Source: JBEAOO01 sp041164825 (GTDB taxonomy: Bacteria > Pseudomonadota > Gammaproteobacteria > Burkholderiales > Burkholderiaceae_C). From it: a DNA stretch of 12,888 nt. Below are positions 6,231 to 11,895 of the stretch, piece by piece. Each line of letters starts with the position of its first letter. The stretch's first letter is position 1. The notes below the pieces were generated by a model. It searched no databases. It was not told the DNA's origin and was given only the letters and a program-made list of their open reading frames with translations. A program made the position numbers and the translations under genes. Location: assembly GCA_041164825.1 (NCBI GenBank), contig JBEAOO010000098.1, positions 1-12,888 on the forward strand, read 5' to 3'.

Positions 6231-6809
6231 ATGCGCACTGCCCGCACCGTCACCACATCCACCACCGCCTTGCTCGCCCTCGTGGCCGCGGCCAGCCTCA
6301 GTGCTTGCGCGGGCATGAACAGCGGCATGTCGTCCATGGCCCCGTTTTCGCAAGCCGATCTGCCTGCCGCCGTGCAGGTGCCGGCCGGCCACAAAGTGAT
6401 GCTGGAGACCGCCGCCGCGGGCGACATCACCTACGAGTGCCGTGCCAAAAAGGACATGCCCGCCGCCTTTGAGTGGGTGTTCGTGGGCCCCGACGCGGGC
6501 TTGAACAGCCGCGCCGGCCAGCGCCTGGGCCGCTACTTCGGCCCGCCCGCCACCTGGGCCCACATGGATGGGTCGAGCGTCACCGGCACCCAGCTCGCGG
6601 TGGCGCCCGGCGCGGCAGGCAGCATCCCGCTGCAACTGGTCAAGGCCAACCCCGCCATGGGGATGGGCGCGCTGAGCGGCGTGAGCCACATTCAGCGCGT
6701 CAACACGCAAGGGGGTGTGGCGCCTGCTGCCATGTGCGCGTCTGCCAACATGGGCCAAAAGCAAGTGGTGAGCTACCGCGCCGACTACATCTTCTGGATG
6801 CCGGTGTGA
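6231..6809 (+). CDS. DUF3455-family lipoprotein
   Basis: 192 aa. A lipoprotein signal with the lipobox LSAC (C26) follows a hydrophobic stretch, so the mature protein should be lipid-anchored at the envelope. The rest matches my memory of the DUF3455 pattern. It has PAGHKVMLETAAAGDITYEC near 51-70, AAFEWVFVGPDAGL at 78-91 and GRYFGPPATWAHMDGSSVTG at 100-119. A conserved end, SYRADYIFW, lies at 181-189. Two cysteines of the mature part (C70 and C169) might form a disulfide. The function of DUF3455 is not known to me. The start is fixed by AGGAG (6217-6221), 9 nt upstream. It lies 58 bp after the cytochrome gene and is probably the last gene of the set divergent from the ECF sigma factor. Confidence 0.85.
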   Translation: MRTARTVTTSTTALLALVAAASLSACAGMNSGMSSMAPFSQADLPAAVQVPAGHKVMLETAAAGDITYECRAKKDMPAAFEWVFVGPDAGLNSRAGQRLGRYFGPPATWAHMDGSSVTGTQLAVAPGAAGSIPLQLVKANPAMGMGALSGVSHIQRVNTQGGVAPAAMCASANMGQKQVVSYRADYIFWMPV

Positions 6810-6846
6810 GCGTCTGATTGGAGGCGGCTTCCTGTTCGGAGGTTGT

Positions 6847-6881
6847 CCGTTCGACGATGGGCGCGAGGGCGGCGATGGGCC
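6847..6881 (+). repeat. 35-bp dispersed repeat, copy 2
   Basis: It matches 3201-3235 at 31 of 35 positions in the same orientation. It lies in the 6810-7123 gap, which holds no gene I can support. No flanking inverted partner like that of copy 1 was found here. A GGCTTC...GTTCGG similarity extends a little upstream of both copies. Confidence 0.7.
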
Positions 6882-7123
6882 GGCGGAGGACCCGGAGCAA
6901 AGCGAAGGCGGCACAGCGCTGCCCGAGCAGCAGCCTCCGAATGCGGTTCCCTCCACCATGCCGAGAGCGGCCCAGGTCGCCAGCTGCAGTTTCTTTGCCC
7001 TGGAGCGCCAAGGCACACGCAGCGGCGTCAGGGCGAGGTCCACAGCGCGCGGTCAGCGGCGACCCCACCCGCGGCGTGCCCGCTGTTGGTGGCATGCTGT
7101 TGGCCCGTCCTGTCACCTCGCCC

Positions 7124-7471
7124 ATGTACGAAAACAAATCCAGCCCCTTGCTCAGCCGCCCGCAGTTTGTGCGGCGGGTGTTGTTGCACCTGCTGCTCTC
7201 GCAGCTGCTGGTGGCCGTGTCGCTGGGCATGGGCATGGCCGGCTACATGCACTTCGAGGGCTTGGTGGCGATCGATGCGTTTTTGAACGCCGCCATGCTG
7301 CTCGGCGGCATGGGCCCGGTGGATGCCCTGCACACCGCCGCCGGCAAGCTGTTTGCCGGCTTCTATGCGCTCTATGCCGGCCTGGTGTTCATCGTCACGC
7401 TGGGCCTGGTGCTCACGCCGATGGTGCACCGCTTGTTGCACACGCTGCACGTGGATGACGCCGATGACTGA
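7124..7471 (+). CDS. Two-TM membrane protein with pore-loop-like centre
   Basis: 115 aa, no named function. The basic N-terminus (MYENKSSPLLSRPQFVRR) is followed by TM1 at about 18-40. A central segment, DAFLNAAMLLGGMGPVD, lies at 51-67, TM2 at about 74-100, and a short His/Asp-rich tail (HRLLHTLHVDDADD) ends the protein. TM - re-entrant segment - TM with GMG followed by a G-[KR]-L at TM2 is the plan of the KcsA-type potassium-channel pore. The filter TVGYG would be replaced by LGGMG. That likeness is my inference and may be only general. An in-frame ATG at 7094 would add ten residues; 7124 is preferred because I recall related proteins starting near MYENKS. No clear ribosome site is seen for either. 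The next gene overlaps it by 8 bp, so the two are translationally coupled. Confidence 0.72.
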   Translation: MYENKSSPLLSRPQFVRRVLLHLLLSQLLVAVSLGMGMAGYMHFEGLVAIDAFLNAAMLLGGMGPVDALHTAAGKLFAGFYALYAGLVFIVTLGLVLTPMVHRLLHTLHVDDADD

Positions 7472-7982
7472 GCGGGTGCCCGCAGGGGCCGAGCGGCCCG
7501 TGCGCTGGCGCCTGCGCGCCACGCTGTGGCTGCGCTGCGCTTGGGCCGCGCCCACCAGCGCGCTCGGCCTGCTGCTGGCCGCGCCTGCGCTGCTGGCGGG
7601 CGCGCGCTGGCAACGCCATGCCGGCGTGCTGGAGGTGCAGGGCGGTGCCTTGTTGCCGCGGCTGCTGCGCGCCTTCGGTGGCGCGCAGGCCATCACGCTC
7701 GGCCACGTGGTGCTGGCGCGGCATGCCCACGCGATGCAGCGTCTGCGCGGGCACGAGCGTGTGCACGTGCGGCAGTGCGAAACCTGGGGCCCGCTCTTTG
7801 TGCCTGCGTACCTGGCGGCCAGCGCCTGGGCCGGGCTGCGTGGCCGGCGCGCTTACCTCGACAACCCGTTTGAGCGCGAAGCCTTTGCGCTGGAACACAC
7901 CGCGGTGGCGCTGGCCTGGGACCGCGCCCGCGGGCCGCAGCGGCCGGTGAGTCGCCGGCCGCTGCGGCGCCAGCGGCGCTGA
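7464..7982 (+). CDS. HExxH-motif membrane protein, metallopeptidase-like
   Basis: 172 aa, function unknown. The N-terminal third has one or two hydrophobic stretches (about 27-46). The core reads AITLGHVVLA at 76-85, then LRGHERVHVRQCETWGPLF at 94-112. HERVH (97-101) is an HExxH zinc-binding motif. NPFEREA at 134-140 supplies E137 or E139 as a possible third ligand, the layout of gluzincin-like domains seen in small 'HELVHVRQ ... PFEREA' proteins. A hydrophobic segment (FVPAYLAASAWAGL) lies between. The C-terminus is very basic. The gene starts inside the end of the two-TM gene (8-bp overlap), which argues for joint function. Whether it is an active protease is not shown by the sequence. It converges on the diguanylate cyclase gene. 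Confidence 0.72.
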   Translation: MTERVPAGAERPVRWRLRATLWLRCAWAAPTSALGLLLAAPALLAGARWQRHAGVLEVQGGALLPRLLRAFGGAQAITLGHVVLARHAHAMQRLRGHERVHVRQCETWGPLFVPAYLAASAWAGLRGRRAYLDNPFEREAFALEHTAVALAWDRARGPQRPVSRRPLRRQRR

Positions 7983-7996
7983 ATCCTTCTGAGCCT

Positions 7997-8025
7997 CGGG
8001 TGCTCAGCCGCTCAGGCAGCACCCG
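7997..8025. terminator. Hairpin between convergent genes, overlapping the cyclase stop
   Basis: A perfect 8-bp stem CGGGTGCT/AGCACCCG (7997-8004 and 8018-8025) has a 13-nt loop. It lies 14 bp after the HExxH gene and covers the last codons and stop of the minus-strand cyclase gene. No T-run follows on either strand, so a bidirectional terminator is likely but unproven. Confidence 0.4.
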
Positions 8026-9163
8026 CGGGCGGCCTGGGCAGATCGGTCTCGACCCGGTTGCGCCCGCCGTGTTTGGCGCGGTAGAGCGCGCGATCGGCGG
8101 CGCGGATGAGCTCGTCGGCCGTGGTGCCGTGGCCGGGGTACACGGCAATGCCGATCGACACCGTGGCCTGCAGCCGGAAGTCGCCAAAGTGCACGTCGAG
8201 CGTGCCAAAGCCGTGGCGCAGCGCCTCGGCGCGCTCCAGCGCAATCTCCAGCGGCATGGTGGGCATCAGCAGCAAAAACTCTTCGCCGCCATAGCGGCAG
8301 GCCACATCGCCCGCGCGCGCCATGCCGGCCAACATGCCCGAGAGGTGCAGCAGCACCGCATCGCCGGCCTGGTGGCCGTAGGTGTCGTTGACCTGTTTGA
8401 AGTGGTCGATGTCGACCAAGATCACCGACAGCGCCTGGCCCTCGCGTTTGCAGCGCGCCATCTCGCGCTCCAGCGTGGCATCGAGGTAGCGGCGGTTGTA
8501 CAGGCCGGTCAGCGGGTCGCGGTGGGCGTGTTCACGCAGCTGGGCCTGCAGGCCATCAATCTCGCGCAGGTTGTTGAGCAGCGCGGCATTGGCGGCCAGC
8601 AACTCCACCCCGCGTTTTTTCAAGGCCTCGCGCGTGTGCCGCAGGTGGCCATTGCGGGTGTGGCTGATGTGGCCCATCACCAACAAATAGCTGCCCAGGC
8701 CGAGCATACAAAACAGCGCCGCCGGCCAGCCCGTGCTGGGCGCAAAGCGCGCGCCCATCAGCAGCATCCAGCTCAGCGCGCCCGCCAGCAGCCCCAGCGC
8801 GCCCACGCCCACACCGCGCCAGCCGCGGTTGGCCACGTGGTTGTTCAAGTTGCCCATCGTGGCTGAAAAACTCAACCACAGCGGGAAACCCAGGCAGGCC
8901 ATGTAGATGCCGAGCAAAAAGGAGTCGGTGCGCAGGTTGTTGATCTCGGCCTCCAGCGGCGCGGCGGCGCGGCGGGTGTGCCAATACAGCAGCTGCGGGT
9001 AGCCCAGCATCACCGCGCCCAGCAGCAGCATCGGCGCGAGCGTGTAACCGCCTTGCTGCAGCGTGTGGATGCACGCTGCGATGTACATCAACGTGAAGGC
9101 CAGGGTGCGCATGCGGTGGTGCGTGCGCACCAGCCAGGGCGTTTTTCGAGCGGGGTCGGGCAT
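8012..9163 (-). CDS. MASE2-GGDEF diguanylate cyclase
   Basis: 383 aa. Makes cyclic di-GMP from two GTP at the inner membrane. Residues about 12-180 form a multi-TM MASE2-like sensor, with recognisable stretches INNLRTDSFLLGIYMACLGF at 74-93 and NHVANRGWRGVG at 108-119. A coiled-coil linker follows at about 172-212. The GGDEF domain starts at HRDPLTGLYNRRYLD (214-228), with DIDHFKQVNDTYGHQAGD at 251-268. The active site is GGEEF at 292-296, an active-type signature. R283 and D286 (RAGD), five residues before it, form the RxxD product-inhibition site. VSIGIA and DRALYRAKHGGRNRV close the domain. ATG 9163 is chosen because it begins just before the MASE2 region; the frame stays open to 9349 but that stretch is low-complexity. 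No good ribosome site is seen. It stands alone, with its own promoter upstream. Confidence 0.93.
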   Translation of the reverse strand: MPDPARKTPWLVRTHHRMRTLAFTLMYIAACIHTLQQGGYTLAPMLLLGAVMLGYPQLLYWHTRRAAAPLEAEINNLRTDSFLLGIYMACLGFPLWLSFSATMGNLNNHVANRGWRGVGVGALGLLAGALSWMLLMGARFAPSTGWPAALFCMLGLGSYLLVMGHISHTRNGHLRHTREALKKRGVELLAANAALLNNLREIDGLQAQLREHAHRDPLTGLYNRRYLDATLEREMARCKREGQALSVILVDIDHFKQVNDTYGHQAGDAVLLHLSGMLAGMARAGDVACRYGGEEFLLLMPTMPLEIALERAEALRHGFGTLDVHFGDFRLQATVSIGIAVYPGHGTTADELIRAADRALYRAKHGGRNRVETDLPRPPAGAA

Positions 9164-9207
9164 CGTGGGCGGGGCGCGCAGCGGAGCGTCGACCCCGCGG
9201 CATGGAT

Positions 9208-9227
9208 GGGCCGTGGGTTGGGGGGGG
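9208..9227 (+). other. G-rich tract in the cyclase leader region (possible G-quadruplex)
   Basis: GGG, GGG and a run of eight G lie within 20 bases with short loops, enough for a four-tract G-quadruplex on the plus strand. This is the template strand of the cyclase leader, so the RNA would be C-rich. A (GTT)4 repeat at 9255-9266 gives AAC repeats in that RNA. Any effect is speculative. Confidence 0.35.
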
Positions 9228-9337
9228 CGACGCGCCTGGCGGTGGGTGCGTGAGGTTGTTGTTGTTCGAGTGGGGGTGGCACGGCACGCGCTCACACCCA
9301 GGGCCAGCGCTTCCAACGACGTCCGGCCTCCACCCAG

Positions 9338-9366
9338 GTTGTACCGCAAACGCGCCGCCTTGACAG
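9338..9366 (-). promoter_or_regulatory. Probable sigma70 promoter of the diguanylate cyclase gene
   Basis: On the minus strand, CTGTCA (9366-9361) and TACAAC (9343-9338) are separated by exactly 17 bp, each matching the consensus at 4 of 6 positions. Transcription would start near 9331, leaving a leader of about 165 nt before the ATG at 9163. The region 9164-9462 holds no supported gene otherwise. Confidence 0.45.
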
Positions 9367-9462
9367 GCCCAAAACAGGTGGGTTGACGGACCGCTGGGGC
9401 GCGAAGTGCGCACTATCGTGTGGAAAACTGACGTGACGCCCGCACCCGGCGGCAGAGCGCGC

Positions 9463-10053
9463 TCAGCGCAGGCGCAGCAAGGCCCCGCAGGCCGGTGCCT
9501 GCGGCCAATGCTCGGCCTGTGGTGGCGTGGCGTGGCCGCTGTGGGCCCACTGCCGCGCCAACATCCACCCGGCGTGGCCCACCACCACCACCGCGCCCGC
9601 GGCCGCCGATGCGGGCGGCTGCCATGCAGCAGCCCGCGCCAGCATGGCCTGCAAGGCCTCGCCGCCGCCCGGCGCGCAGCGCGCAAAGTCGGCGCACCAG
9701 GCATCCACCTCGTCGCGGGCGATGGCCGACCACGGCAGGCCGTCCCAGCGGCCGAAATCGAGTTCGAGCAAGGCCGCATCGCGCTGCCACACCCAGCCCC
9801 AGCGGCGCAGCCAGCGCGCCACATCGGCGCAGCGGCGCAGCGGTGAGCTACACACCACGCGCGGCAGGCCGTGTTGGCGGGCGGTGCGCTGAATGCGCCG
9901 CGCCAGGCGCTTGGCGCGGCGCCGGTCCACCGGCACATCGGTGCGGCCAATGCAGCGTCCTGCCACGCCGCGCGGACGCGGGTGGCGCCAGGCCCAAAGG
10001 GTGCTGCTGCTGCCAGCGCGGTCAGCGCCGTCAGCGCAAGTTTCAGGCGCCAT
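9463..10053 (-). CDS. cobC: Histidine phosphatase CobC-like (alpha-ribazole phosphatase)
   Basis: 196 aa of the histidine phosphatase (phosphoglycerate mutase-like) superfamily. In a cob operon the expected reaction is removal of phosphate from alpha-ribazole 5'-phosphate or adenosylcobalamin 5'-phosphate. The catalytic start is AWRHPRP (21-27) with H24, so the usual RHG is RHP here. GRCIGRTDVPVD at 32-43 follows. CSSPLRR at 68-74 holds the second arginine, LELDFGRWDG (96-105) the catalytic glutamate, and VVGHAG (158-163) the second histidine H160. All core residues are present. The ATG at 10053 lies inside the end of cobS (11-bp overlap), a translationally coupled arrangement. It is the last gene of the operon in this window. 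Pathway assignment rests partly on context, since sequence alone gives only the superfamily. Confidence 0.85.
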   Translation of the reverse strand: MAPETCADGADRAGSSSTLWAWRHPRPRGVAGRCIGRTDVPVDRRRAKRLARRIQRTARQHGLPRVVCSSPLRRCADVARWLRRWGWVWQRDAALLELDFGRWDGLPWSAIARDEVDAWCADFARCAPGGGEALQAMLARAAAWQPPASAAAGAVVVVGHAGWMLARQWAHSGHATPPQAEHWPQAPACGALLRLR

Positions 10054-10846
10054 GCAGCGCCCCCAGCCAGGCCAGCAACATCGCCAACTCGCTCAGCTGC
10101 TGGCTCGCGCCCAGCGTGTCGCCGGTGAAGCCGCCCAGGCGAGCGCGCAACCAGCGCTGCAGCGCCAACGTGGCCAGCGCGCCCGCCAAGAGCGCAGCAC
10201 CCAGGCCGCCTTGGCCGCCCGCAGGCAAGGCCCACACGGCGGCACCACAGGCCAGCACCAGCCACCCGCTGGCGGCCACGACGCCCGAGCCGCTCACTTG
10301 CATCGCCAGCGGCTTGGCCTTGGCGTGCTCGGCGTCGCCCGCGTAGGGCAGCCGGTGCGTCAACCACACCGGCGCCAGCCGCGACGCGCACTGCACCCAC
10401 ACCCAGGCGATCACGGCGGTGCGCAGGTCCAGCGTCACCAGCGCCGTCAGCGTGGCCGCGCGCAAGCCCAACACCAGCACCAGCGCCAGCGCGCCATAGC
10501 TGCCAATGCGCGAGTCCTTCATGATGGTCAGCGCCCGCTCGCGGCTCACCCAGCCGCCCAGCGCATCGAAGGTGTCGGCCAGCCCGTCTTCATGGAAGCC
10601 ACCCGTCAGCACCACGCCCACCGCCATCGCCACGCCCACCGCCACGGCGGGCGGCCAACACAGCGCACCCAGCGCCAAGGCGCCCGCGCCCACGGCGCCA
10701 ATCACCGCCCCCACCCCCGGAAAGTGCCGCGCACACTGTTGCAGCCACACTGGCTCAAACCCCACCCAGCTTGGGATGGGCACGCGGGTGAAAAACTGCA
10801 GTGCGATGAAAAACAGGCGCAGCTCGTGCAGCAAGGCGGCCGCCAT
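10043..10846 (-). CDS. cobS: Adenosylcobinamide-GDP ribazoletransferase (cobalamin synthase)
   Basis: 267 aa integral membrane enzyme that joins adenosylcobinamide-GDP to alpha-ribazole (or its phosphate), giving adenosylcobalamin (phosphate) and GMP. Family motifs seen are LFFIALQFFTRVPIP at 11-25, GGFHEDGLADTFDALGG at 82-98 with the acidic metal-binding residues, MKDSRIGSYGA at 109-119, and GGFTGDTLGASQQ at 238-250. Several hydrophobic helices lie between them (about 45-82, 118-137 and 190-230). Length and order are normal. AAGGG in the end of cobT lies 7 nt before the ATG, and only 3 bp part the cobT stop from this start. The 3' end overlaps cobC by 11 bp. The next step, phosphate removal, fits that neighbour. 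Confidence 0.96.
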   Translation of the reverse strand: MAAALLHELRLFFIALQFFTRVPIPSWVGFEPVWLQQCARHFPGVGAVIGAVGAGALALGALCWPPAVAVGVAMAVGVVLTGGFHEDGLADTFDALGGWVSRERALTIMKDSRIGSYGALALVLVLGLRAATLTALVTLDLRTAVIAWVWVQCASRLAPVWLTHRLPYAGDAEHAKAKPLAMQVSGSGVVAASGWLVLACGAAVWALPAGGQGGLGAALLAGALATLALQRWLRARLGGFTGDTLGASQQLSELAMLLAWLGALHGA

Positions 10847-10849
10847 CGT

Positions 10850-11878
10850 TCAGCCCTTGTCGCTCACACCGGCCGATTCAAAACTCGCCATCTCGGCCAC
10901 GATGCGGCAGGCCGATTCGAGCAGCGGCCAGGCAAGTGCGGCGCCGCTGCCTTCGCCCAGGCGCAGGTCGAGCTTGAGCAGTGGCTGCACGCCCAGGTGC
11001 TGCAGCATCGCGGCGTGGCCCGATTCATCGGACTGGTGGGCAAACACGCAGCGTTGCAGCACGGCCGGCTGCAATGTGGCGGCCACCAGCACGGCGCTGC
11101 TGGTGATGAAGCCGTCGACCACGATCACGCGCCGCTCGGCCGCGGCCTGCTGAATGGCGCCCACCATCATCGCGATCTCGAAACCGCCGAAGGCGGCCAG
11201 CGCATGCAGCGGCGTGGTGGCGCCCGCGTGCAGGGCCAGCACCTGGGTGAGCACGTCGAGCTTGTGCGCCAGGCCGGCGTCGTCGAGGCCGGTGCCTCGG
11301 CCCACACAAGCGGCCAGATCGCGGCCGGTGAGGCGCGCTTGCAGCAAGGCCGCGGCCGAGGTGTTGCCGATGCCCATTTCGCCCAGCAGCAGCGCATTGC
11401 CCGGCAGGCCGTGCACCACCTCGCGGCCGGCTTGCAGCGCGGCGCGGCATTGCGCCTCGCTCATGGCCGGGCCGCTCAGCGCATCTGCCGTGCCCGCGGC
11501 AATCTTGCGAATTTGCAGGCCGGCGCGCGCTTCAAAGTCGTGGCGCACACCGGCGTCCACCACCGTCAGCGCCAGGCCGTGTTGGCGCGCCAGCACGCTC
11601 ACCGCCGCACCGCCGGCCAAGAAGTTTTCCACCATCTGCCAGGTCACATCGCTCGGGTAAGCCGACACGCCGCGCGCCGCCAGCCCGTGGTCGCCGGCAA
11701 ACACCACCATTTGTGGCTGCTGCAAATGCGGTGTGGTGCTGCCGAGAATCTGGCCGATTTGCAGCGCCAACGCCTCGATGCGGCCGAGCGCGCCGAGGGG
11801 CTTGGTTTTGCGGTCGATGCGGTGTTGCAGCGCGGCGGTGAGGGCGGCGTCGTTCAGCGGGGCGATGGTGGGCGTCAT
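10850..11878 (-). CDS. cobT: Nicotinate-nucleotide--dimethylbenzimidazole phosphoribosyltransferase
   Basis: 342 aa, cytoplasmic. It activates the lower ligand by moving phosphoribose from nicotinate mononucleotide to dimethylbenzimidazole, giving alpha-ribazole 5'-phosphate. Family motifs are complete: KPLGALGRIEALA at 26-38, VFAGDHGLAARGVSAYP at 59-75, GEMGIGNTSAAALL at 166-179, GRGTGLDD at 193-200 and DGFITSSAV at 255-263. HQSDESGH lies at 281-288. The catalytic glutamate is E309 in RLGEGSGAALA. The ATG at 11878 is chosen because the family N-terminus begins about here. A TTG at 11899, whose TTGA overlaps the cobQ stop, would add seven residues and is possible because no strong ribosome site precedes the ATG. 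It follows cobQ by 17 bp and precedes cobS by 3 bp. Confidence 0.96.
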   Translation of the reverse strand: MTPTIAPLNDAALTAALQHRIDRKTKPLGALGRIEALALQIGQILGSTTPHLQQPQMVVFAGDHGLAARGVSAYPSDVTWQMVENFLAGGAAVSVLARQHGLALTVVDAGVRHDFEARAGLQIRKIAAGTADALSGPAMSEAQCRAALQAGREVVHGLPGNALLLGEMGIGNTSAAALLQARLTGRDLAACVGRGTGLDDAGLAHKLDVLTQVLALHAGATTPLHALAAFGGFEIAMMVGAIQQAAAERRVIVVDGFITSSAVLVAATLQPAVLQRCVFAHQSDESGHAAMLQHLGVQPLLKLDLRLGEGSGAALAWPLLESACRIVAEMASFESAGVSDKG

Positions 11879-11895
11879 GGTGTGAAGGCAGGGGT

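Noticed and set aside
6818..7123. Open frames in both strands of the 6810-7123 gap
   Set aside because: The plus frame only extends the two-TM protein with Arg/Ala-rich sequence, and the minus frames are antisense to the DUF3455 gene. The gap is better explained by the dispersed repeat.
9383..9417. Plus-strand promoter-like TTGACG followed by CACTAT
   Set aside because: The spacing is 22 bp, too long for sigma70, and no plus-strand gene follows.
9367..9462. Possible cobalamin riboswitch or small RNA after cobC
   Set aside because: The region is downstream of the operon and I see no B12-box-like sequence or multi-stem structure. A riboswitch, if any, would be upstream of cobQ, outside the window.
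8556..10400. 614-codon minus-strand open frame across the cyclase, its leader, cobC and part of cobS
   Set aside because: It lies in another frame of proven genes, is Ala/Arg/Gly-rich, shows no domain, and crosses several real gene ends.
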